Assembly (NCBI GenBank): GCA_963728045.1
Contig: CAVSIE010000002.1
Span: forward strand, 124,001 to 188,000
Origin: VRUE01 sp963728045
GTDB lineage: Bacteria > Actinomycetota > Thermoleophilia > Solirubrobacterales > 70-9
DNA: 64,000 nucleotides
Reading direction: 5' to 3'
Positions 24,347-32,590 of this stretch are shown in pieces (position 1 is the first letter of the stretch; every line of letters starts with the position of its first letter). The translations under genes and the position numbers were made by a program. Below the pieces are notes generated by a model. The model was not told the origin of the DNA. It saw nothing but the letters and a program-made list of their open reading frames with translations, and made no database searches.

Positions 24347-27300
24347 ATGCCGGGCAAAGGCACGATCTCGGTGAGATTTGACGTAGAGGGCGAGCGCACG
24401 CCCGGTCTCGCCCTGGTCGAGCAGCTACTGGCCGGCGGCAGAGCGGACCAAGTCGAGCTGACGCCGGAGATCGCCGAGCAGGCGATCGATGCCTTCGAGG
24501 GCTTCGAGCTCCCGGGCCTGCTCGAGGAGATCATTGAGAGCGGCGAGCACCTCGCCAAGCAAGTGCACAGCGTCGCGACCCGTGGCCTGCAGGAGGTGGT
24601 GCAAAACGCCGACGACCAAGGCGCCCGGAACATCAGGTTCGGCTACCGCCGCCGGGGCGACAGGTCCGAGCTGCTCATCGCCCACGACGGCAACCCGGTC
24701 GAGATCATCGACGTGATGCGGATGGCGCTGCCCCTACTCTCGGGTTCGCGTGAGGACCCCGACAAGATCGGCCGCTTCGGGATCGGCCTGAAGACGCTCG
24801 ACCAGCTCGGCGACCGCCTCGCCGTCCATTGTCCCCCGGTCCCCGGGTTCGAGATTCGCCGGGGGCAGATCAGCCGAACCAAGCGGCCAGCGGCGCCAAT
24901 CAAGGGCTTCTGGGACCCCAGCGTGAGGGAGACGCTGTTCGTCCTGCGACTGGAGCGAGACGAGTTCGACTGGTCCTTCTTCAAGGCATGGCTGGAAACG
25001 TGGGATGCCGCGTCGCTGCTCTTCCTCCGTACCCTGCGTAGCGTTTCCCTGGCCAGCTTCTCCTCCGGCCGGCGAGGCAAGACGCTGTGCTGCAGCCTGG
25101 AGATCGGCTCCTCACGCAAGATCGACCTGGCACTTGCGAAGGCGCCTGCGGCACATCAGGTTTCGATCAAGGAGGCGAACGGACGCAGGCGGTGGACCCG
25201 CTACTCGGTTGACTACCCGCGCCCGCGGCGGCTGCAGGCGACCAACAAGGAGTCGGGCGAGACGGTGCGGCTGCAGGTGGCGATCCCCGACCACGAAGGC
25301 CGGAACCGCGTATACGCCGGCCTCCCGCTCGAAGAGCCGAACGAGCTGCCCTACTCGTTCAGCGCCCCCTTTGACCCCAACGTCGAGCGGACCAAGCTGA
25401 GGGACAACAACGCCCTGAACGAGTGGTTGATCGAAAGGATCGGCGACCTCGCAACCGCGATCAGCCTGCATCGATTCTCAGAGCAGCCCCGCTCCGGCTG
25501 GGCTAGCGTCCCGCTTGCGGACGAGGCGGCCGGCGAGTCACCCTGGGTAACGGAGCGTTTCGAGAGGATGGCCTCTCGCCACCGCAAGCGGGTAGCGGAG
25601 AAGGTCACGCCCACGCTCCCGGATGGGACGAGGGTGAAGCTGGCCGATCTGACGTTCGAGCACGAGGAGTTCGAGGGCCTCATCGAGGCCGACCAGCTGG
25701 ACCTGCTCTGGACGCGGAACTGGGCGGACAACTACGGCGAGCGCCGGGCGGTGCCGCGCTCCTGGCGCGACCGCGGCCGTTGGCGCGCCTTCCTCACCGG
25801 GCTCGAAGGGCCCGAACCGCTGTCGGCCTCGGAGTGCCTCTCAATCCTCGACTGGCCCGACTCCGACCTCCCCGGCGGCGCCAAATGGCTGGTGGCGATG
25901 GCCGGCGCCGGGCTGCGCGCCGGAGAGGAGGAAGAGCTCTGGGAGCGGCGCTGCGTCGCCCTGGCGGACGACCGGGGGCGCCTGTCGCCGGCGGAGATCG
26001 AGGAGCGGGGGACGTTGCTCGTCCACCTCGCTCCGAAGCGCGGCGACCTTGCCGCCGACCTCGCCCTCGCGGAGCAGATCGCACGGCCATTCAAGGCTCG
26101 ACAGGAAACCGCGACCGCCGTTCGGACATGGCTATCCGGCCGCGGCGTGCTCCGCGAGCGGGCCGGCGACCACGACGCCCTGCGGGCGCTGGCACGGGCT
26201 CGGCTCGACGCCCCGATCGACCTGCGCAGGCGCGACTCGGTCCTGGTGCGACTCCGGAACTCGTTCGAGAGGCTTTCGCCCGACGAGCGCGAGGAGATCG
26301 GCGGCGGGCTCGGCGAGAACATCGGCCTCTCCGGCCATTCCTTCGAGCGAGGCGAGAAGGTGGCGGTCTTGACCAGGTTGAGCGAGGCCTACCTCTCCAG
26401 CGCGATCGACAAATCCTTCGGCTGGCCGACCGCAGCGGGACAGGCTCCCGGCCTGGCCTGGATCGATCGCCGCTACAGCACGCTGTTGCGGACCAGGTCG
26501 CGAGGTGGCGGGGCGCTCGCCTTCCTGCGGGCGCTCGGCGCCGGGACGGCCCCACGCCTGGTTGCCGCCGAGCCGCCTACCGCCAACCCCCACGCCACCA
26601 CGCTGGCGCGCAAGCGGGGTTTGAGCGCTCAGCACCGGGAGGAGCTGGCCGAGCACCCTGAGGCGACGGGACTGCGCGACGACTGGCGCTCGCCCGACCT
26701 GGAAGCGGTCGTCACCGATCTGGTCGGGGAAAAGCGAACGACCCAGCGACGCAAGCGAGCCCAGGCCCTCTTCCTTGCGCTAGACCGCGCCTGGGAGGAC
26801 GCCTACGAGCAGCGTGCGACGGCGACGGCGGCGCACCATCGCTACAGCTGGCAAAGCGACGGCGAGGTCTCCGCCACCTGGGTGGCAGAGCTGGCCAGCG
26901 CTCCGTGGCTCTCGACCCAGGAGCCGCGGTTCCGCGCGGCGGCCCCGCGCGACCTGACCGTTCTCACCGCGGCCGCCTACGAGATCGAGGGCGAAGACCT
27001 GGCCAAGTACGCCTACGAGATCGAGGAAAAACAGGTCGACTCGCCGGTCGTCGACGCGCTCGGAATCCAGGGCAGGTCGCGAGCCAGCAGCATCCTCGAT
27101 CAGCTCGAATCGCTGCGCAGCGGCGAGGTCGCGGGGCGGGAGGTCAACCAGGCTTGGGCCGACCGTTGCTACATGGCGCTCGCCAGCTATGTCCCGGGCG
27201 GCGCTTACGGCGACCGCAGCGACCTCACGGAGCTGCAGCTCAAGCGCGCCTTCGCCAAAGGACGTGGCTCCACCGGCCTGATCCGGTCTGGCGACCGCTG

Positions 27301-28846
27301 GCTGGCTCCAAGCGAGGTCAGGCGTGGCCCGTCCCTCGACGCGAGCCTCGGCTGGGTCAGTCACACGGCTGATCCGCTCTGGGACTTCCTCGGGATCCAG
27401 CACCCGACGGCGGCCGACTGCGTCGCGATCCTCGCTGAACCCTCAGAGGAGAACGGGGCGAACGCCCGCTCCAGTGAAATCCTCACCTTCCGGCGCTTGC
27501 TGGAGCTTCAAAGGGAGGGAAAGCTGAAGCGAAACTCCCTGCGGAAGCTTCCCCTGCGCCTGTACGGGGGCTCGAACGAGACCGCCCGCGGCATCGTCTA
27601 CGCGGCCTCGAGCGCGGTGATCGCGGAAGCCCTTGGACAGCGCTGGCCGACCTGGAACCCGCCGCTTCCGCTGGCGGAGCTGGCGCCGCTGCTTCCACTG
27701 CTCGATGTCGAGGTCGTCGACGAGAGCAACTTCAGCGCCGAGATACCCGGCCACCTCGCCAGTGCCAGCTTCGACGTGCAGGACGAATTCGTCGCCGCCA
27801 GCGGTCACTTCCAGGACTACCTGGCACTCCACCATCCCTCCCTCCACCAGCGCCTCAGCGGGGCCCAGTGGGCAGAGCTGCGCCGCGCGCACGTGATCGT
27901 CGGCTCGGGATGGGGCATCCGCGTAAGGGCAAAGCGGCGGCGCTCCGCGCTCCTGAGCGTACGCGCTCACCTGTTCCGTGAACCCCTCCGCCTCTGCCTC
28001 TCCCACGAGAGCGAGATCGACGCCCCGGATACCGGCGGGGAAGCGATCGCGAACTTCGTCGTCGGCGACGAGGAGGCGCCGGAGGAGCGCTCAACCGTGG
28101 CCCTGGCCTGGTCCTACGCCTACAGGATCAGAGAGCGGACCCGTGACGAGATCTCGATCTCGGCCCTCGAGAGCGAAGCCCAGGACGCGCCGCCAGCGAA
28201 GAGCTTCGAGGAGTTCTCGCGCAAACGGACGCGAACGCGGGAGCGGCGCCGGCCTCGCGCCAAGTCCACCTCCTCCCCACCGCCGCCGCGGGAGCTCGTG
28301 GACCTTGACGACCTCCGGCTGGACCTGGTGGAGGCGACCTTCCTCGAAGGCCAGCGACGCACACAGCTGAAAGTGCCAGCGAAAACCAAGCTCGACACCG
28401 GCGGGGGGAGCAACGGCGCTCGACCGCGGTCGAGCGCCCGCGGCGAGCGCTCGGCGCACTCCGCATACACAGATCGCGACAGAGAGGACGCTGCCTTCGC
28501 GATCGTCGCTGCGGTCCTCGCCGAGAAGCGCGGCCTCGAGCTCGAAGATACCCGCGACCGCAACGATGCCGGCGCCGACGCGGTCGACCGCAAGCAAGAC
28601 ATCTGGGTGGAGCTGAAGGCGCATGGCCGAGACCTTCCGGAGAACCTCCGCTTCCCCAGCTCAGAGGCAGCTCGCGCAGAGCAAAAACGCGGCAACTACT
28701 GGCTGGTCGTCGTCTGGAACCTGGAGAAGCCCAGAACCCCCGAGTTCGTCGTCATCCCCGACCCCCTCTACCGCCTCGACACCTACCTCGGCCGCGGCCT
28801 CGAGCTGACGGGCCTGCGAGACCTAGCGGCAAAGTCAGGGCGCTAA
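24347..28846 (+). CDS. Giant sacsin-like GHKL ATPase with C-terminal DUF3883 nuclease-like domain
   Basis: A 1499-residue protein. Residues about 65-200 form a sacsin-type Hsp90-like ATPase: N-box EVVQNADDQG (83-92), HDG (113-115) and glycine box GRFGIGLKT (142-150). A long middle region (200-1350) has no motif I can name. After a basic, Ser/Pro-rich linker, the last about 110 residues match DUF3883, with D-x-G-A-D-A then DIWVELKA (Glu about 1422, Lys about 1424), which is a plausible PD-(D/E)XK nuclease core. Single gene between tRNA-His and a displaced tRNA 3' end. Sacsin-like plus DUF3883 proteins are often found in defence-rich islands; anti-phage function is inferred. Confidence 0.8.
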   Translation: MPGKGTISVRFDVEGERTPGLALVEQLLAGGRADQVELTPEIAEQAIDAFEGFELPGLLEEIIESGEHLAKQVHSVATRGLQEVVQNADDQGARNIRFGYRRRGDRSELLIAHDGNPVEIIDVMRMALPLLSGSREDPDKIGRFGIGLKTLDQLGDRLAVHCPPVPGFEIRRGQISRTKRPAAPIKGFWDPSVRETLFVLRLERDEFDWSFFKAWLETWDAASLLFLRTLRSVSLASFSSGRRGKTLCCSLEIGSSRKIDLALAKAPAAHQVSIKEANGRRRWTRYSVDYPRPRRLQATNKESGETVRLQVAIPDHEGRNRVYAGLPLEEPNELPYSFSAPFDPNVERTKLRDNNALNEWLIERIGDLATAISLHRFSEQPRSGWASVPLADEAAGESPWVTERFERMASRHRKRVAEKVTPTLPDGTRVKLADLTFEHEEFEGLIEADQLDLLWTRNWADNYGERRAVPRSWRDRGRWRAFLTGLEGPEPLSASECLSILDWPDSDLPGGAKWLVAMAGAGLRAGEEEELWERRCVALADDRGRLSPAEIEERGTLLVHLAPKRGDLAADLALAEQIARPFKARQETATAVRTWLSGRGVLRERAGDHDALRALARARLDAPIDLRRRDSVLVRLRNSFERLSPDEREEIGGGLGENIGLSGHSFERGEKVAVLTRLSEAYLSSAIDKSFGWPTAAGQAPGLAWIDRRYSTLLRTRSRGGGALAFLRALGAGTAPRLVAAEPPTANPHATTLARKRGLSAQHREELAEHPEATGLRDDWRSPDLEAVVTDLVGEKRTTQRRKRAQALFLALDRAWEDAYEQRATATAAHHRYSWQSDGEVSATWVAELASAPWLSTQEPRFRAAAPRDLTVLTAAAYEIEGEDLAKYAYEIEEKQVDSPVVDALGIQGRSRASSILDQLESLRSGEVAGREVNQAWADRCYMALASYVPGGAYGDRSDLTELQLKRAFAKGRGSTGLIRSGDRWLAPSEVRRGPSLDASLGWVSHTADPLWDFLGIQHPTAADCVAILAEPSEENGANARSSEILTFRRLLELQREGKLKRNSLRKLPLRLYGGSNETARGIVYAASSAVIAEALGQRWPTWNPPLPLAELAPLLPLLDVEVVDESNFSAEIPGHLASASFDVQDEFVAASGHFQDYLALHHPSLHQRLSGAQWAELRRAHVIVGSGWGIRVRAKRRRSALLSVRAHLFREPLRLCLSHESEIDAPDTGGEAIANFVVGDEEAPEERSTVALAWSYAYRIRERTRDEISISALESEAQDAPPAKSFEEFSRKRTRTRERRRPRAKSTSSPPPPRELVDLDDLRLDLVEATFLEGQRRTQLKVPAKTKLDTGGGSNGARPRSSARGERSAHSAYTDRDREDAAFAIVAAVLAEKRGLELEDTRDRNDAGADAVDRKQDIWVELKAHGRDLPENLRFPSSEAARAEQKRGNYWLVVVWNLEKPRTPEFVVIPDPLYRLDTYLGRGLELTGLRDLAAKSGR

Positions 28847-28860
28847 GACCAGGCTCTGCG

Positions 28861-28895
28861 AGAAGGGTGGACGACCGGACTCGAACCGGCGACCG
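28861..28895 (-). repeat. tRNA-His 3' end (attachment-site-like direct repeat, right)
   Basis: The 3' portion of the intact tRNA-His gene plus 5 nt of flank. Partner of 24231-24262; the pair brackets exactly one gene. Confidence 0.7.
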
Positions 28896-28939
28896 CCTGG
28901 ACCACAACCAGGAGCTCTACCAACTGAGCTACGTCCACC
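28866..28939 (-). tRNA. tRNA-His (GTG)
   Basis: Cloverleaf on the minus strand: acceptor GTGGACG/CGTCCAC, D-arm GCTCAGTTGGTAGAGC, anticodon arm CCTGG-TTGTGGT-CCAGG giving anticodon GTG, T-loop TTCGAGT. It has the extra G at -1 (28939) and discriminator C, both hallmarks of tRNA-His. CCA is not encoded. Confidence 0.95.
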
Positions 28940-28973
28940 GCGCTCCCTCAATCTAGCGGTAGCTTTGGGAGCG

Positions 28974-29222
28974 ATGCGGCGGAGATCTGGGATCGCAGCG
29001 CTTCATCCGGCGGCGCTTCGCGCGACGGCGATGGGAGCGCAGGCGCGGGGCGCGGTCGCGATCGGCGCCCTGGCCGTCGGGGCGGCGGCTGTCGGTGGCT
29101 TTGCGATCGGGCGACTCGCCGTTGGCCGGCTTGCGATCGGGCGGGCCAAGATCGGCAAGCTCGAGGTCGAGGAGCTGGAGGTCGGGCAGCTACGAGTCCG
29201 GGAGGACTGGCCTCCGGCATGA
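28974..29222 (+). CDS. Small glycine/alanine-repeat protein
   Basis: An 82-residue protein whose residues 18-75 repeat a five-to-six-residue pattern such as AVGxLAIG (GALAVGAAAVGGFAIGRLAV, GRLAIGRAKIGKLEVEELEVGQLRV). The alternating small/hydrophobic residues suggest a left-handed beta-helix or similar solenoid. ATG 28974 (TAGCTT 8 nt before) is preferred over a TTG at 28965. Stop overlaps the next ATG by 4 nt (ATGA). Similar repeats exist in unnamed actinobacterial proteins. Function unknown. Confidence 0.65.
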   Translation: MRRRSGIAALHPAALRATAMGAQARGAVAIGALAVGAAAVGGFAIGRLAVGRLAIGRAKIGKLEVEELEVGQLRVREDWPPA

Positions 29223-30199
29223 AGCGGTTCGTGGTCGCATCATTGGGCGGGTTCGCCCTGCTCCTGCCCGCGAGCGCCAGCGCCCTCGGCCCCTACCCCG
29301 AGCTCGGCGCCTGCTCGGTCTTCCCCGACCCGCCCGCCTCGCTTTCCCCCACCGCGGCCTCGCTCCCGAGCCAGGCCGCCTGGAACCAGAACATCTCCCG
29401 GGCCCCGGTCGCCCGCAACTCCGCCGCCGTCATCGCCCACATCAACGCCAACGACGGCGACCACCTCCACCCCGACTTCGGCTCGCCCCGCGTCTACGGC
29501 TTCCCCTACGCGGTCGTCGGCGCCAAGCAGCGCAAGCTCCCCGTCCGTTACACCGCCTACGGCAGCGAGAGCGACCGCGGGCCGTTCCCCGTCCCAACCG
29601 GCGCCCCGGTCGAGGGCGGCCAGGGCAGCGACGGCGACCGCCACGTCCTCGTCGTCGACCGCGCCCGCTGCATCCTCTACGAGCTCTACCGCGCCTTCTT
29701 CTCCCGCAGCGGCGGCGCCCACTGGAATGCCGACTCCGGGGTCAGCTGGGACCTGCGCTCGAGCGAGCTGCGGCCCGATTCCTGGACCTCGGCCGACGCG
29801 GCGGGGTTGCCGATCTTCCCGGGCCTCGTCCGCTACGACGAGGTCGCGGCCGGACGCATCGAGCACGCGATCCGGGTCACCTTCGAGAGCACCCGCGACG
29901 CCTGGATCCACCCCGCCTCCCACTGCGCCGGCGACACCTCCAGCGCCAGCGCGCCGGCGATGGGGGCGCGCCTGCGGCTCGAGGCCGGCTACGGCCTCGG
30001 CGGCTTCAGCGGCGGCGCCAAGGTGGTCGCCGAAGCGCTGAAGCACTACGGGATGATCGTCGCCGACAACGGCTCCAACTGGTTCTTCAGCGGCGCCAGC
30101 GACCGGCGCTGGGACGACGAGAACCTCAACCAGCTGAAGCGGATCCCCGGCAGCGCCTTCGAGGTGGTGCGCAGCGCCGCCCGCCCGCACCTCTGCTGA
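29219..30199 (+). CDS. Secreted hypothetical enzyme-like protein
   Basis: A 326-residue protein with signal peptide MKRFVVASLGGFALLLPASA. The mature part has compact blocks DGDHLHPDFGSP, DGDRHVLVVDRARCILYELYRAF, GLVRYDEVAAGRIEHAIRVTFE, WIHPASHCAG and ALKHYGMIVADNGSNWFF. These resemble a conserved secreted bacterial/fungal family of unknown activity; clustered His/Asp residues suggest a metal- or sugar-binding site, which is inference. Translationally coupled to the small repeat protein. Confidence 0.7.
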   Translation: MKRFVVASLGGFALLLPASASALGPYPELGACSVFPDPPASLSPTAASLPSQAAWNQNISRAPVARNSAAVIAHINANDGDHLHPDFGSPRVYGFPYAVVGAKQRKLPVRYTAYGSESDRGPFPVPTGAPVEGGQGSDGDRHVLVVDRARCILYELYRAFFSRSGGAHWNADSGVSWDLRSSELRPDSWTSADAAGLPIFPGLVRYDEVAAGRIEHAIRVTFESTRDAWIHPASHCAGDTSSASAPAMGARLRLEAGYGLGGFSGGAKVVAEALKHYGMIVADNGSNWFFSGASDRRWDDENLNQLKRIPGSAFEVVRSAARPHLC

Positions 30200-30200
30200 G

Positions 30201-30812
30201 TCAGTCCTCGCCGACCACGACGCGGCTGAACCTTGCCTGAAGGCGGGACTCGAGTTCGGCGCTCGCCTCCTCCGCCGCCACGGCTTCCTCCGGCCCGCCG
30301 AGGACCAGGATCACGTCGGTCGCCGGGAAGCTCTGCAGCTGGTCCTCGACCGCTTGCACGAGATCCTCGTCGCCCACCCGCGCCTCCGCCGCTACGCCGG
30401 CCTTGGCCAGCGCCGCGACCGTGGTCACCAGGCGCTGCTGGGCGCGGTGACGGGCCGGCTCGACGTCGGAGGCCCAGCGATCGAGGAAGCCGATCTGCGT
30501 CGGGGCGAGGACGAGCAACTCCGCTCCCTCCCCACCGTGGACGCCGTCGACCCGCGCCGTGCGGGAGATCTCGGCGATCGCGGCCGGGTCCTCCACCGCG
30601 CAAGTGGCGACCACCAGGACGTGGCGCTCGAGGTCTTCGGCGGGCGCCGGGCGGATCGGCCCGCGCGGCTTCTGTCGCGCTGCCACGACCAGGATCGCCA
30701 GCGCGGCGAGCGCCCCGACCGCGGCCCCAACCGCGGCGCCGCCGAGCATGAACCCGGCGACGATCGGGACCGCGATCCCGGCGACGATCAGTGGCAGCTT
30801 CCAGGCGTCCAT
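30201..30812 (-). CDS. Membrane protein with universal-stress-like domain
   Basis: A 203-residue protein: two close hydrophobic stretches at about 6-45 (LIVAGIAVPIVAGFMLGGAA ... ALAALAILVVAARQ), then an alpha/beta domain (HVLVVATCAVEDPAAI ... AELLVLAP ... DVILVLGG) that follows the universal stress protein layout. No clear GxxGxxxxG nucleotide loop. ATG 30812 near CAGCCT 6 nt upstream. Role unknown. Confidence 0.65.
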   Translation of the reverse strand: MDAWKLPLIVAGIAVPIVAGFMLGGAAVGAAVGALAALAILVVAARQKPRGPIRPAPAEDLERHVLVVATCAVEDPAAIAEISRTARVDGVHGGEGAELLVLAPTQIGFLDRWASDVEPARHRAQQRLVTTVAALAKAGVAAEARVGDEDLVQAVEDQLQSFPATDVILVLGGPEEAVAAEEASAELESRLQARFSRVVVGED

Positions 30813-30869
30813 CGCCCTAGGCTGCCACGACCGTCCCGGGCCGTCCAGGCACGACCGTGCGCCTGCGTC

Positions 30870-31016
30870 TTAGACGCGTCTCGTCCCCGCGCCTCCTCCG
30901 AGGCGAGGGATGAGCAACAGCGCTAGGCCGACCAGAATCACGACGATTCCGAGTGCGTAGTGCACCAAGATCGCCAGGACAATGCCGATGATTATGAGCA
31001 GTATCGCTAGTGACAT
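30870..31016 (-). CDS. 48-residue membrane protein, DUF3309-like
   Basis: ATG at 31016 to TAA at 30870. The product begins MSLAILLIIIGIVLAILVHY and continues with a second hydrophobic run (ALGIVVILVGLALLLIPRL) and a short basic tail GGGAGTRRV. Two membrane segments with almost no loop, as in small DUF3309/PMP3-like proteins. A TANNNC box lies 7 nt upstream of the ATG. It is too small for most gene callers. Function unknown; a stress or envelope role is common among such proteins. Confidence 0.6.
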   Translation of the reverse strand: MSLAILLIIIGIVLAILVHYALGIVVILVGLALLLIPRLGGGAGTRRV

Positions 31017-31059
31017 GGCAGCGGACTTACCCGCGGCCACCGGCGCGCAAACCCCGCGA

Positions 31060-31608
31060 TCAGATCGTCAGGAGCCCGTCTGTGAGATGCCGCTCGAGCA
31101 TCTCGGCCGCTTCCTCGGCGGACCTGTCGCCCACCTCGAGGACGTTGGCCTCGAAGGCGGCCAGCCCGGTGAAGCTGCGCCAGAGCTGCTCGATCGCCTC
31201 GGTTTCGATCGGCGGCGCGCCTTCGCGGTCCTGCACGCGCGACAAGCAGGTGGACAGCGGCGCGCAGAGCACGGCATAGGCGACCCGGTGCCCCGCCCCA
31301 GCAAGCGCGCAGCGCAGGGGCTCGAGGAACCAGTCGGGGAGGACGATCCCGTCGACGATCGTCAGGTAGCCGGCCTCCGCGTAGCCCGCCGCCGCCTTGG
31401 CGACGATCTCCATCACCACCCGGTTCTGGTCGTGCGACTCGGGTCGCCACGGCTCGACGTAGTCGGTGCGGATGAACCTGAAGAACTCGTCCGCCTCCAG
31501 GTGCACGGCGCGGCGAGATCGATTGGCGACGATCCTGGCCGTCGTCGTCTTGCCGACGCCGGGAGGACCGGTGACGATCAGGACGGGCGCGTCAGGCGAG
31601 GCAGGCAC
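31060..31608 (-). CDS. P-loop kinase-like ATPase
   Basis: A 182-residue AAA_33-type P-loop protein. Walker A GPPGVGKTTT at 14-23, an acidic residue in VHLEADEFF typical of nucleotide/antibiotic kinases, YLTIVDGIVLPDWF as Walker B region, and a lid-like stretch CLSRVQDREGAPPIE. Leaderless GTG start (TAACGT, 6 nt). Likely phosphorylates a small molecule; substrate unknown. Confidence 0.8.
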   Translation of the reverse strand: MPASPDAPVLIVTGPPGVGKTTTARIVANRSRRAVHLEADEFFRFIRTDYVEPWRPESHDQNRVVMEIVAKAAAGYAEAGYLTIVDGIVLPDWFLEPLRCALAGAGHRVAYAVLCAPLSTCLSRVQDREGAPPIETEAIEQLWRSFTGLAAFEANVLEVGDRSAEEAAEMLERHLTDGLLTI

Positions 31609-31614
31609 GCCGCG

Positions 31615-31620
31615 ACGTTA
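31615..31620 (-). promoter_or_regulatory. Leaderless -10 box TAACGT
   Basis: TAACGT, 6-nt spacer CGCGGC, then GTG 31608 of the P-loop kinase gene. No Shine-Dalgarno. Confidence 0.55.
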
Positions 31621-31637
31621 ACGCGACCCGCCACGGC

Positions 31638-32540
31638 TCACTCCTCCGCTTCCTCCGCCAGCGCCGACCGCACCGCCTCGTCGAACGATTCCGGGGAGAT
31701 CCCGAACGGCTCGACGCCGGAGGGATCGGTGACGACGGTCGGCGTCCTCAGGCCCTCGATCAGCGGCCGCGCGACGCTCGTGTCGACCGGCGTGACCAGG
31801 CCGAGCCAGAGGGAGGAGAGCCAGGGAGTGAGCAGAGGCACGCGTAGCTTCGGACGCGGCCGCTTGCCCATCGCCAGCGCCATCCGGTCGAGCATCTCCT
31901 CGTAGGAGAGGACGTCCAGCCCGCCGATCTGCACCTCCCGGTCCTCGGACTCGGTCACCTCGGGCGCTCGGCGCAGGTACTCGATCGTCGCGTCGATGCC
32001 GATCGGCTGGGTCGGCGTGCGCAGCCAGGCCGGCGCAACCATCACCGGCAGACGGCTCACCAGGTGTCGCAGCGTCCGGTAGGACTCGCTGCCGGCGCCG
32101 ACCACCATCGCCGCCCGGAAGTAGGTGAGCGGCGGTCCCTGCGCGGCCAGCGTCAGCGCCGTCTGGTGGCGGCTGCGTAGGTGGGTAGACGTCGCCGGGT
32201 CTCCCAGCCCGCCGAGGTAGACGACGCGGCCGACGCCCTCTTCCCTCGTCATCTGGGCGAAGTTGAGCGCGCCCTGCCGCTCGCGCTCGGAGAACCCGGA
32301 GCCACCACCCATCGCGTGCACCAGGTAGTAGGCGACGTCGACCCCCCGCCCGGCTCCGGCCAGGCTCGCGGCGACGGTGACGTCACCCTCGTGCAGCTCC
32401 AGGCCCTGGGCCTCCAGGCCGGCGGCGCGACCGCGGTCGCGCACCAGGCACCTGACCTGCGTGCCCGACTCGGCCAGCGACGCCGCGAGGCGGACCCCGA
32501 CGAACCCGGTCGCTCCGGCGATGAGTGCGCTGAAGGCGAT
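31638..32540 (-). CDS. NAD(P)-binding epimerase-like protein, proposed ATC start
   Basis: Complex-I-NDUFA9-like/atypical SDR. From 32540 the frame reads ATC GCC TTC AGC GCA CTC ATC GCC GGA..., giving AFSALIAGATGFVGVRLAAS, the essential N-terminal Rossmann motif. There is no ATG, GTG or TTG between the in-frame stop at 32546 and the GTG at 32444, which lies past that motif. TAGCCT sits exactly 6 nt before the ATC. A 32444 start would delete the dinucleotide site. The rest (YYLVHAMGGGSGFSERE, VVYLGGLGDP, LTYFRAAMVVGAGS) is typical of the family. A frameshift near 32545 is the main alternative. Confidence 0.75.
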   Translation of the reverse strand: MAFSALIAGATGFVGVRLAASLAESGTQVRCLVRDRGRAAGLEAQGLELHEGDVTVAASLAGAGRGVDVAYYLVHAMGGGSGFSERERQGALNFAQMTREEGVGRVVYLGGLGDPATSTHLRSRHQTALTLAAQGPPLTYFRAAMVVGAGSESYRTLRHLVSRLPVMVAPAWLRTPTQPIGIDATIEYLRRAPEVTESEDREVQIGGLDVLSYEEMLDRMALAMGKRPRPKLRVPLLTPWLSSLWLGLVTPVDTSVARPLIEGLRTPTVVTDPSGVEPFGISPESFDEAVRSALAEEAEE

Positions 32541-32546
32541 CCGTCA

Positions 32547-32552
32547 AGGCTA
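32547..32552 (-). promoter_or_regulatory. -10 box TAGCCT 6 nt before an ATC codon
   Basis: TAGCCT-TGACGG-ATC on the minus strand. Same spacing as leaderless ATG/GTG genes here. Confidence 0.5.
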
Positions 32553-32590
32553 GCCACGCAGCGAAGCTGCCCCGCGGCGCGGACGCCAGC

